The notes beneath the pieces are model-generated. The model saw only the letters and a program-made list of their open reading frames with translations. It was not told where the DNA came from and searched no databases. Of a DNA stretch of 42,357 bases, positions 31,210 to 37,726 are shown in pieces (the stretch's first letter is position 1; the number at the start of each line of letters is the position of its first letter). The position numbers were made by a program, and so were the translations under genes. The DNA is from a virus. The stretch is taken from positions 1-42,357 of IMG/VR virus record IMGVR_UViG_3300023171_000022; one strand, written 5' to 3'.

Positions 31210-31628
31210 TTTCCCGGCCTGCCGTCTCCTTCAGGGATTGCTTCCACCTTCGCCGCCTGGATTCCAAGCGCGACTTTTACGAACTGCTCTTGGAACGATG
31301 AGAGATCATCGAAGCTGAGCGTGAGGCCCACGCGCCGGGCGGCTTTGTGGAGATCGTTCAAATCCCCGTTCTCCACCATCTCCAGCACTTCCTCGATCGG
31401 CGCGGTATGCACCCAGATGAATTCAAAAAGCGCATCGAGATCGGCATACGGTTTTGAAGCTTCCGGCGCGGCGCCTTCTTCTAGTTCCTCGGCGGTGAAA
31501 AGCCCGTTGCCCACTTGCAACAGGATCGCCATCGATCCGGCGGTGACAGGACGCAGCGTGAGATCTCCGCAAGTCAGCGGATGCTCGCGGAAGGCGGAGG
31601 ACAGGAGTTTGAGACGGTTGGTTTCCAT
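30993..31628 (-). CDS. Tail-assembly chaperone G
   Basis: A 211-residue protein just upstream of the tape measure. Its first 140 residues are helical and look like a tail chaperone (LRPVTAGSMAILLQVGNGLFT, LFEFIWVHTAPIEEVLEMV). After codon 140 (the slippery AAG) the in-frame remainder is Pro/Ser-rich, apparently because it shares DNA with the T frame. The G product and a minor GT fusion assemble the tail around the tape measure in lambda-like phages. It precedes the tape measure by 66 bases, all explained by the T frame. Confidence 0.75.
   Translation of the reverse strand: METNRLKLLSSAFREHPLTCGDLTLRPVTAGSMAILLQVGNGLFTAEELEEGAAPEASKPYADLDALFEFIWVHTAPIEEVLEMVENGDLNDLHKAARRVGLTLSFDDLSSFQEQFVKVALGIQAAKVEAIPEGDGRPGKPPVSPIGSPPSSGPSTPPETPNGSATSSGFFPSVVHSNTSTPPSEVPAPAPAGALILPPVAPEMSPNTFLN
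31209..31215 (-). promoter_or_regulatory. Programmed -1 ribosomal slippery site GGGAAAG
   Basis: On the minus strand the heptamer is set in frame as G GGA AAG, the XXXYYYZ form. It is the same heptamer used by lambda for its G/GT frameshift. The T frame is open immediately downstream, and both frames encode well-formed chaperone parts. A short downstream structure has not been evaluated. Confidence 0.75.
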
Positions 31629-31679
31629 GGGGATCTGGGCGCTGGGATTGGGTGTGTTATGGATATAGGAGCGGCTCTG

Positions 31680-31886
31680 TTAGACCGCCTTGAGCACGGA
31701 CGGGGTGATCAGCAGTGCGATTCCTTCCAGGCGGATGCCTTCCTTTTCGATGCCGGCCACCGTGTAGGTGTTACCGTCCGGATGGCTGACTTTCTGCCCC
31801 ACCTTGAATTCAGGGGAGGCAGTGGCTTTGGGCTTTCCTGCTGCGTTTGCAGTAGCTGGCAGTTCGTTGGTATCGTTGTTCGACAT
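31680..31886 (-). CDS. Small tail-region protein, 68 aa
   Basis: A 68-residue protein. A flexible N-terminus (MSNNDTNELPATANAAGKPKA) is followed by a small beta fold (FKVGQKVSHPDGNTYTVAGIEKEGIRLEG). It lies between the tail-region genes and the G chaperone; not recognised. Six bases separate it from the preceding gene. Confidence 0.5.
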   Translation of the reverse strand: MSNNDTNELPATANAAGKPKATASPEFKVGQKVSHPDGNTYTVAGIEKEGIRLEGIALLITPSVLKAV

Positions 31887-31891
31887 AATGA

Positions 31892-32296
31892 TTATCCTTT
31901 TTTCATTTCTCTCATGAAAATGGTCTCCGTCCGCGCATCCGCGCCCATGGAGATGAAGCCGATCTTGCCGTTCTTGCAGATCATGGCGGTGGGCACGTTT
32001 TTGTTGATGTAGTCCCGCAGCCGCGCGCGGTTCCTCATCGCCACCATCAGATAGGCGAAGGGATGGTCCGGGTTGCGCTCGTGCCAGGTCTTGTCATCCC
32101 ACGCCAGCATCAGCTCCCGCGTGTTATAGTTCCCGCACGGGGAGCCGGATTGAAAGAAGAACGCCGTCCGCCGCGCATCGCCTTCCAGCCGCTTGATCGG
32201 CTGCTCCTTGTCCAGGGCGATGCCCACGGCAGCCAGGCACGCGGCGAGGTCGGTGTTGGTGGTTTGGACGGAGGAACCGGTGAGAAAGTCGGACAT
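31892..32296 (-). CDS. Hypothetical tail-region protein, 134 aa
   Basis: A 134-residue protein with DLAACLAAVGIALDKEQPIKRLEGDARRTAFFF near the start and a YLMVAMRNRARLRDYINKNVP helix in the middle. It is not recognised. It lies after the strong terminator that follows the tail-tube gene and before the chaperone. It is probably a late protein made in moderate amount. Confidence 0.5.
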   Translation of the reverse strand: MSDFLTGSSVQTTNTDLAACLAAVGIALDKEQPIKRLEGDARRTAFFFQSGSPCGNYNTRELMLAWDDKTWHERNPDHPFAYLMVAMRNRARLRDYINKNVPTAMICKNGKIGFISMGADARTETIFMREMKKG

Positions 32297-32325
32297 GGAA
32301 TGGGATCGGGGCGGTGCTTTTCGGA

Positions 32326-32372
32326 AAGGGAAAACCGGACGGCGGGGAAAAACCTGAAACCCACCGCCCGGC
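32326..32372 (-). terminator. Strong intrinsic terminator after tail-tube gene
   Basis: Minus-strand stem arms at 32371-32360 (CCGGGCGGTGGG) and 32347-32335 (CCCCGCCGTCCGG) pair over 12 bp with two G-U pairs. The loop is about 12 bases, and the T-rich run TTTTCCCTTT follows. It follows the tail-tube-like gene directly, so would lower expression of downstream tail genes relative to the tube. Confidence 0.75.
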
Positions 32373-32389
32373 TCACTTCACTGGGGAAA

Positions 32390-32773
32390 TCAGGAGCTCG
32401 GGAAATTCGGCAGCACGTCGATGTCGATCTCGACGCCCTTCCAATCCTCGTTTTGGGAGTTTTTGCGCACCTCGCCTACCAGCACTTTCCCGGCGGAAAC
32501 AGAGACCAGATGCCCGGAGCTGATGGCGTTTGCCAAAGTGATCGCGGCGGAAAGTTTTCCAGCGAAGGGAGAGGTGGACGTGAGCTTGCCCTGCAGCTTC
32601 ACCTCGATCGATTCATCGTAATCGGAACGGCCCACGCGCTCGCCCTGGTTGTTTTTCAGGTAGGACTTTTCATTGCGGCTCGTTTCATCGATCGATTCGA
32701 TGATCACGCCGAGAGTGGTCTCGGCGGAGGCGATGCCCCAGCTTCCTACGGTTCCGATCAAGGTTGCGGCCAT
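32390..32773 (-). CDS. Major tail tube protein candidate
   Basis: A 127-residue beta-rich protein: MAATLIGTVGSWGIASAETTLGVIIES, then GKLTSTSPFAGKLSAAITLANAISSGHLVSVSAG, KVLVGEVRKN and WKGVEIDIDVLPNF. Its size and beta pattern suit a small tail-tube subunit. Its place (after the tail terminator gene, before the chaperone), its TTTTGACT element 14 nt upstream and the strong terminator downstream fit a highly expressed structural gene. The family is not recognised by motif. Confidence 0.6.
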   Translation of the reverse strand: MAATLIGTVGSWGIASAETTLGVIIESIDETSRNEKSYLKNNQGERVGRSDYDESIEVKLQGKLTSTSPFAGKLSAAITLANAISSGHLVSVSAGKVLVGEVRKNSQNEDWKGVEIDIDVLPNFPSS

Positions 32774-32787
32774 ATCCCCGCCCGGAA

Positions 32788-32795
32788 AGTCAAAA
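32788..32795 (-). promoter_or_regulatory. TTTTGACT late-gene element (tail-tube gene)
   Basis: TTTTGACT, one base different from the consensus TTTTGACA, lies 14 nt before the ATG at 32773. A GGGCGGGG run follows, similar to the CGGGGCGGG after other elements. Confidence 0.5.
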
Positions 32796-32800
32796 GCGGC

Positions 32801-33277
32801 TCAAGCCGGCTCGCACAAGGTCGCCACCACCGTCCACGGCAGCGTGGTGATCTGGCGGTGGTCCGGCATGGAATTCCCCTGCACCTCCTGCAACATCGCG
32901 TGGAGATAGACCAGCTCCAGCGGCTGCGTCGCCGGCAGCGCCCGCATGATCGCCCGCAGCTCCTGGTCGAAGGCCTTCACCACCGCGCGGTGCACGGGAT
33001 CTTCCGTGTAATCCTTGTCGCTCATCACCACCACCCGCAGCTTCACCCGCCCCGTGCCATCCATCCCCTTCGCCTTTTCACGCTCCCCGCCGTCATGACC
33101 GATGACCACGCACGGCAGATCGCGATCGCCCGTCCGCGTGAAATCGAAAACATTCCAATCCGCCGGCACACCCTCCGGCAGCACCGGCTCCCAGTCCTCC
33201 GCCGCATCCTCCGGCCGCGCGCCCCACAGCAGAGCCAGTTCCTGCACCAGTTGATCGGGGAGGTAGTTCATGCTCAA
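32801..33277 (-). CDS. Tail terminator-like protein
   Basis: A 158-residue protein between a connector-region gene and the tail-tube gene, where tail terminator (lambda gpU-like) or tail completion proteins lie. Mixed alpha/beta: LVQELALLWG at the start; DRDLPCVVIGHDG; RVKLRVVVMSDKD; VHRAVVKAFDQELRAIM; ITTLPWTVVATL at the end. The short strand pattern and size (130-160) fit. It overlaps the previous stop by 4 bases. Family membership is inferred mainly from order. Confidence 0.5.
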   Translation of the reverse strand: MSMNYLPDQLVQELALLWGARPEDAAEDWEPVLPEGVPADWNVFDFTRTGDRDLPCVVIGHDGGEREKAKGMDGTGRVKLRVVVMSDKDYTEDPVHRAVVKAFDQELRAIMRALPATQPLELVYLHAMLQEVQGNSMPDHRQITTLPWTVVATLCEPA

Positions 33278-34059
33278 AACGGGGAGTCGATTCCCGCCCG
33301 CTTCGCTTCCTCGATGAGGATGATGTCCAGCCTCTTCATCAGCCGCTCTTCCGCAATCCGCACCGCCTCATCCTGGGCGCGTCCGCTCAGCACGTCGCTC
33401 ACCCACGGCACGGTATTGCGGATCGTTACCACCGGCTCACCCTGGCTCTCGTAAACCGTGGCGCCGCCGCTGGTGTTCGGATGGGCCTTCGGGCTGGCCC
33501 AGGTCGGCACGGCGGAACCCCCGCCCAGTTGATCCGCCGCCTTCGTCCAGCCCGCTTTCGTCAGCCCCGTTTTCCGCTGCTCCTGCCGGATGTATTCCTC
33601 ACGCGCGCCGCGCTGCAGCACCAGCCCGCGCGGGTGCTTCAAATACACTCGCCCGCGGCTCTTCCGGTTCGCCTGGTGCACCGCCGGATCCGGCACCCGC
33701 ATCACTTCCGCCTGGGAGGCTTTTGATTTTCCGATGATCCGCTCCATCGCCGGCTGGTCGCTCTTCCGATACGCCGCCCAGAACGCGAAAGCGCTCTTCG
33801 GGTCCTGATTTTCGAGAGATTTGTAAAGGCTCGATGGCGTGGCGAACACCCGGCGGATATCCTTTGCCACCGCGTTCATTCCCGCCTTCCGCGCCGCCGG
33901 CCCATCGCCATACGGCTGGGTGGAAAAGGCCAGCCGCACGGCCATGTTGGAGCCCGTCAGCTTCAGCTCATCCAGCAGCCCCCGCCCGCTCGCCGCCAGG
34001 AAGCCGGCCAGAGCCCCGCGCAAGGCGCTTTCGCCCTGGATCGGTCCCGCTTCGATCAT
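33274..34059 (-). CDS. Minor tail/tail completion protein (gpZ/HK97 gp10-like)
   Basis: A 261-residue basic protein from Met 34059, coupled by ATGA to the upstream gene. Near the start it has a helical SALRGALAGFLAASGRGLLDEL and later FSTQPYGDG..ARKAGMNAVAKDI. These are features seen in gpZ-like minor tail proteins, where 'TQPYG' and 'R.G..A...DI' occur. The middle is rich in Arg/Lys (QANRKSRGRVYLKHPRGLVLQ). It likely connects head and tail or completes the tail top. The family call is moderate. Confidence 0.5.
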   Translation of the reverse strand: MIEAGPIQGESALRGALAGFLAASGRGLLDELKLTGSNMAVRLAFSTQPYGDGPAARKAGMNAVAKDIRRVFATPSSLYKSLENQDPKSAFAFWAAYRKSDQPAMERIIGKSKASQAEVMRVPDPAVHQANRKSRGRVYLKHPRGLVLQRGAREEYIRQEQRKTGLTKAGWTKAADQLGGGSAVPTWASPKAHPNTSGGATVYESQGEPVVTIRNTVPWVSDVLSGRAQDEAVRIAEERLMKRLDIILIEEAKRAGIDSPF

Positions 34060-34400
34060 CGCTGTTTCGGTTCGCACCGCAGCATCCACGCCGTTTCATG
34101 CGGCCGGTCCGGAACCTCCATCACGGTGAACAGTTTCACCTGCTCCCCGCCACCGGCCCGCAGCCACTCCACCGCCATCCCTACCTTGGGCGGGGTGATC
34201 AGCACCAGCTTATCGATCCGGAAAAACCGCACACCCTTCACCAGCCGTCCGCCCTCACCGTATTCAGCGGCACCCGTGCCACCCACCGCCGCCGCCGCAT
34301 ACTCCACGCCATCGATCTTCACCACGCCCGGAAACAGCTCTTCCAACGTCTTCTGAGCGGCACGTTGGAAATTCTGGAAACCGGCGCGTGAGAGACCCAT
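34056..34400 (-). CDS. Head-tail connector candidate, 114 aa
   Basis: From Met 34400 (MGLSRAGFQNFQRAAQKTLEELFPG) a 114-residue mainly beta protein (VVKIDGVEYAAAAVGG; FFRIDKLVLITPPK; VKLFTVMEVPDRP). Size and position match head-tail joining proteins such as lambda gpFII, and the fold pattern is compatible. It overlaps the next gene by ATGA (34056-34059). Confidence 0.5.
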   Translation of the reverse strand: MGLSRAGFQNFQRAAQKTLEELFPGVVKIDGVEYAAAAVGGTGAAEYGEGGRLVKGVRFFRIDKLVLITPPKVGMAVEWLRAGGGEQVKLFTVMEVPDRPHETAWMLRCEPKQR

Positions 34401-34420
34401 GCGGGAGACGCGGAGTCGAA

Positions 34421-34648
34421 CTATTGAACAAAAACGTCGACGCCTATCTGACCGCCGGGGATCCACTCCCCGTCTTTCTCCTTCAACAGGTGCCGCTCGG
34501 TCTTTTGCGTTTTTGGAATTCGCACCAGCGCGACCGCAAATTCATCAGACCTTAGCTTCACCCGCACTCGGCCTTCCGGAAAACCTTTCAAAGGCTTTAC
34601 TTCCGCCAGGCCAAACACAAACAGCTCACCAATAATAATTACACTCAT
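34421..34648 (-). CDS. Small head-tail region protein, 75 aa
   Basis: From Met 34648, MSVIIIGELFVFGLAEVKPLKG is followed by a short beta stretch (EGRVRVKLRSDEFAVALVRI) and a charged end. It is not recognised. The short hydrophobic start is not long enough to be a clear membrane helix. It lies directly downstream of the strong terminator after the capsid genes. The longer frame to 34729 covers the terminator and is unlikely. Confidence 0.5.
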   Translation of the reverse strand: MSVIIIGELFVFGLAEVKPLKGFPEGRVRVKLRSDEFAVALVRIPKTQKTERHLLKEKDGEWIPGGQIGVDVFVQ

Positions 34649-34666
34649 AATGAAAGGGATCAGGGT

Positions 34667-34706
34667 TAAAGAAAAACCGCCCATCACACGAGGTGACAGG
34701 CGGCTT
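34667..34706 (-). terminator. Strong intrinsic terminator after capsid genes
   Basis: On the minus strand, a GCCGCC arm (34704-34699), then GTCAC, a small loop, and GTGAT with GGCGG (34682-34677 region), followed by TTTTTCTTT. The stem has about 11 pairs with one or two G-U pairs. It lies between the decoration gene and the next small gene, so it would limit readthrough from the highly expressed capsid genes. Confidence 0.75.
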
Positions 34707-34747
34707 GATCTCCGCGCGAGAAAACGCAAAAAACGCGCGGAAAAGGG

Positions 34748-35161
34748 TTAGAACAGCAACTCCAGCAGGAGCGAGCCGTTGGAAGCGTTGCCGCCTCCGG
34801 ACTCACCCACGGCAGTGGCGCGGATGAAGCGCTTGGTGCCGGGAGGAAGAGAGAACTGCATCGACCCCGCAGGATAGGCCGCGCCGGCCGCCGTGACGGT
34901 CAGCGTGCCCAGCTCGGCGATGTTCGTGAAGTTCGCCCCCGCCTCATCGGAGTGCTGAAGACGGGCCACGATGTTCTTCGTGTCCACGCCCACCGCGCCG
35001 GTGGTGGAAAGCTTCACGGAGAAGTTGGTTTGCACCGGAAACGGCTTTGCCTTGCCGAGGTCGATGGAGGAAGTGACCACCGTGGCCGCCGCGTTGGGAA
35101 GCGCGATGGACCGGAGAAGTTCGGCATCTTTCATGCCGCGTTCGGAAACTGGTTTAGCCAT
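34748..35161 (-). CDS. Capsid decoration/cement protein candidate
   Basis: A 137-residue beta-rich protein with a small helical start (MKDAELLRSIALPNAAATVV), TSSIDLGKAKPFPVQTNFSVKLST, VDTKNIVARLQHSDEAGANFTNIAELGTLTV and QFSLPPGTKRFIRATAV. A late structural protein immediately after the major capsid gene is typically a decoration or cement protein. The pattern resembles the Bbp16-type capsid-associated proteins, from memory. The strong terminator follows directly. Confidence 0.55.
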   Translation of the reverse strand: MAKPVSERGMKDAELLRSIALPNAAATVVTSSIDLGKAKPFPVQTNFSVKLSTTGAVGVDTKNIVARLQHSDEAGANFTNIAELGTLTVTAAGAAYPAGSMQFSLPPGTKRFIRATAVGESGGGNASNGSLLLELLF

Positions 35162-35200
35162 GATCGTAAAGGATGATGAAGATTAAAAACGAATGCCGGA

Positions 35201-36136
35201 TTAGGCGTTGTTCTCGGTATCGACGAGGGAGTCGGTGAGAGTGATCGGATAGCCCGCCAGGGTGGTGGGCGTCTCCGCGAAGGCCGGTGCACCATTGTTG
35301 CCGCCACCCACTTGCCCGATGGCGGAGCGGGAGAGCTGGAGCGTGAGCAACGCCGTGCGGTTCATGAACCACCGGAGATTGCCGCGCCGTTTGATCGGAA
35401 TTTTCGCTACGAGCGCCGCGGCGGTCGCGTCCGTGAGATAGTTGACCGTCGCCGTAGCCTTGATGCCCTTCACGCGGTAAACCGAAAACTCACTGCCCAC
35501 CTGCAGGCCGATGTAGCTGGAAATGTTCGAGACGAAGGCCATCAGCTTCGTGCCGTCCGGCTTGGTGATTTGTTGCTTGTGCCATGGTGGCAAGGCGATC
35601 TCACCTTGATTCCCGACGACGAAGTTGACGCCTTGGCGGGAGAGATCCACCAGGTAAGCCGAGGTCGAGTTCGCACCCCCGTTCGCATTCACCTCGCCGT
35701 TATCAGCGATCTGAGTTTGCAGTCCAGCGAAGCCCTTGGCCTGCGCATCCTGGCCGTAGTAAAACTGGGTGCCGAGACCGATGGTGATGGACTCCAGCGC
35801 TCCGCTCGCTTCATCGGCCAGCAGGTTGCCGGCTTCACCGGGATCGCCCTTGACGATGGCTTCATCGACTTCGAGCTGGGCGTCGATGAAATACATCGGC
35901 TTCAGATCCTGCACCCAGGCGGACTTGCCGGGATTCACACCGCTGTTCGCATCGCGGAAGGCGAAGGGAGGCAGCGCGGTGCGGCGGGAAACCTTGTAGC
36001 TGGTGCCGGGGCGGGTTTGAGCAGGCACCACGGAGAATTCCGGGGCGCTGGTGACAACTTCGCCGATGATTCCGACGATGGCATCGTTCCCAGAGCGCTG
36101 GGCGATATCAAGAAGAGTAAGGAGGCCGTTTGGCAT
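35201..36136 (-). CDS. Major capsid protein
   Basis: A 311-residue protein placed after portal, protease and scaffold genes, as in all lambda-like phages. It is Ala/Gly/Ser-rich with long beta stretches (TRPGTSYKVSRRTALP, IGLGTQFYYGQD, GTKLMAFVSNISSYIGLQVG) and a central YFIDAQLEVDEAIV segment. Length and composition fit an HK97-fold coat protein. The family (for example Bbp17-type) is not certain. It is presumably the most abundant virion protein. No classic ribosome site precedes the ATG at 36136. Confidence 0.75.
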   Translation of the reverse strand: MPNGLLTLLDIAQRSGNDAIVGIIGEVVTSAPEFSVVPAQTRPGTSYKVSRRTALPPFAFRDANSGVNPGKSAWVQDLKPMYFIDAQLEVDEAIVKGDPGEAGNLLADEASGALESITIGLGTQFYYGQDAQAKGFAGLQTQIADNGEVNANGGANSTSAYLVDLSRQGVNFVVGNQGEIALPPWHKQQITKPDGTKLMAFVSNISSYIGLQVGSEFSVYRVKGIKATATVNYLTDATAAALVAKIPIKRRGNLRWFMNRTALLTLQLSRSAIGQVGGGNNGAPAFAETPTTLAGYPITLTDSLVDTENNA

Positions 36137-36177
36137 GGTGGTAAAAATTTCGAATTACGAGGATTGTAGTAGTCAGA

Positions 36178-36747
36178 TCAGGCAACTTTCAGCTTTTCCA
36201 TCTGGGCAGAGAAGGCAGCGGCGGCGCGGTCGCGGCCCTTGAGGTGGGCGAATTCGCCGGCATCCCCCTTCGCACCAGGGATCGTCTCCTGGGCGGCGGG
36301 AAGCTTGGCGGGCTCGATACCCATCCCCGCGATCACATCACGGACGCCATTGGAAACGGCGGCATTGACGGTGGCGGCAGGAGTGGAGGAACCCACGGCG
36401 GCGCGTTGCTCGGAAGTGAGCAGCGTTTCCAGCCGGGCTTCCATCTCCTGATAGCCGGTCACCTGCCCTTGTGCGGCGGTAAGCAGATCGCGGGTGGCGC
36501 CATGGGCGGCTTGTTCCGCTGCGAGATCAGCACGCAGCGCGGCGATCACACCATCATCGGAATGGCCTCCACTAAGCAGGCGGGACAAAAATCCCGGTCT
36601 CTGCGGGCTCGCTTCCACCGCTGCAGGAGCGGCTGGTGCGGTGGCGGCCGGAGCGGCGGGAGTGATGGGAGCTGCTTCCGCGGCGGCAGGCGCTACGGCA
36701 GGAGCAGGGGCGGTTGCGGCAGGCGCGGGAGCAGTTTCAACTGACAT
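36178..36747 (-). CDS. Scaffolding protein candidate
   Basis: A 189-residue protein. The first about 50 residues are almost entirely Ala/Pro with Thr/Val (flexible). A coiled-coil-like helix rich in Ala/Glu/Leu/Gln follows (ALRADLAAEQAAHGATRDLL...EMEARLETLLTSEQ), then a charged C-terminus (RDRAAAAFSAQMEKLKVA). Position between protease and major capsid and the helical, charged composition are those of a procapsid scaffold. A TTTTGACA element sits 13 nt before the ATG. Confidence 0.65.
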   Translation of the reverse strand: MSVETAPAPAATAPAPAVAPAAAEAAPITPAAPAATAPAAPAAVEASPQRPGFLSRLLSGGHSDDGVIAALRADLAAEQAAHGATRDLLTAAQGQVTGYQEMEARLETLLTSEQRAAVGSSTPAATVNAAVSNGVRDVIAGMGIEPAKLPAAQETIPGAKGDAGEFAHLKGRDRAAAAFSAQMEKLKVA

Positions 36748-36760
36748 GCCCGCCCCGCGG

Positions 36761-36768
36761 TGTCAAAA
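36761..36768 (-). promoter_or_regulatory. TTTTGACA late-gene element (scaffold gene)
   Basis: TTTTGACA on the minus strand, 13 nt before the scaffold ATG at 36747. It overlaps the TGA stop of the S49 protease, and the following CCGCGGGGCGGGC is identical to the element before the fibre gene at 23402. Confidence 0.6.
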
Positions 36769-37666
36769 TCGCGCATCCGGCGCGATGGATCTCAAAAGCT
36801 TCTCAAAATCATCGGCAAAGCCATCGACGACGCCTTGCGGAGCGAACTGTGCCGGCCAGTATTGCCCCTGCATCAGCTCGTCACCCAGCCCGCGGCGTTC
36901 CCTCACGAAGCCCTTGAACTGCTCGCCGAATTGCTCCGTCATCTCCTGCATGAAGGCCTTCTCCTTCTCGGTCCACGGCTTCCCGCGCGTTCCGATCGCC
37001 TTCAAATCACCCGTGCGGAAGACATGCGTTTCCAGCCCTTCCATCTCATACGCCCGGCTCTCATCGAGATAAGCGCAAAACGTGGAGATGCTACCCACGA
37101 TGGCGGAAGGTGCGGCGATGATGTGATTGCACGCGCTCGCGAAAAAGTAACCATTCGAGGCCGCGATGGTGTCGGTATAAGCGATTGTCACCTTGCCCGC
37201 CTTGCCCATCGAGCGCATTCGCGCACTCCGGCGCACCCACGCAAGCACCACCCGGCGAGTCGATGTGAACCACGCAATGCGTCACCCGCGCATCCGCCGC
37301 GATGTTTTCAGCCTGCTTCGCAATGATCGCGGAATCACAACCGCCACACAGCAGACCGAGCAGCGAAAGATGCTTACCGATGATTCCGCTCACCTTCAAA
37401 ATTGCGATTGATCCCACCATCTCCACCTGGTCATGCCAATAGCCGGTCTTTCCATCGGAATCCCGCCAGCCCGGCCCCTCCGGATCATCCGCCGCATTCC
37501 CCGGCACCACCGCCGCCACGAATTCACGGTTGGATTTCAGTTCCTCCCGCCGCTCGATGTGCGCCTGGAATTGCCGGCATAGATTCTCGTGCGCGCCCGG
37601 CATGATCGACCACGGCTCACAATAAAGCTTCGCGGCGATCTGGGGATAAGGTTGCTGGGTATTCAT
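36763..37666 (-). CDS. S49-family prohead protease, reading frame broken
   Basis: Two overlapping frames together make one S49 (SppA/ClpP-like) serine protease. The first (37666-37091) ends in HIDSPGGACVGAPECANAL and then turns into nonsense. The second (37251-36763) begins within RSMGKAGKVTIAYTDTIAASNGYFFASACNHIIAAPSAIVGSI, which carries the expected catalytic Ser (AASNGY). The best join lies after ANA, where a one-base (+1) shift links the frames. Causes could be a sequencing or assembly indel, a programmed +1 or -2 frameshift, or a real break. S49 proteases mature the procapsid of lambda-like phages, and the order after the portal fits. The combined length of about 300 residues is typical. 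Confidence 0.7.
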
Positions 37667-37705
37667 CGGAAAATTGAGTTGTTAGAGCGTTGCAAAAAAC
37701 AGTTC

Positions 37706-37721
37706 GTAACGGTGCCGTTAC
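37706..37721. promoter_or_regulatory. Near-perfect 16-bp palindrome GTAACGG..CCGTTAC
   Basis: GTAACGGTGCCGTTAC lies between the portal stop and the protease start. It has 7-base arms around a central pair. On the minus strand a TTTTTT run follows six bases after it, so it may be a weak terminator. As a DNA dyad it could also be an operator. Neither is proven. Confidence 0.35.
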
Positions 37722-37726
37722 AAATA

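Noticed and set aside
32063-33454. Long rightward ORF (463 codons) antisense to tail genes
   Set aside because: Shadow frame, with Arg/His-rich composition and no recognisable motif; it covers the strong terminator and several good leftward genes.
36748-36768. TTGACA of the late-gene elements as ordinary -35 promoters
   Set aside because: No -10-like sequence occurs 16-18 bases downstream; the start codon itself falls in that interval.
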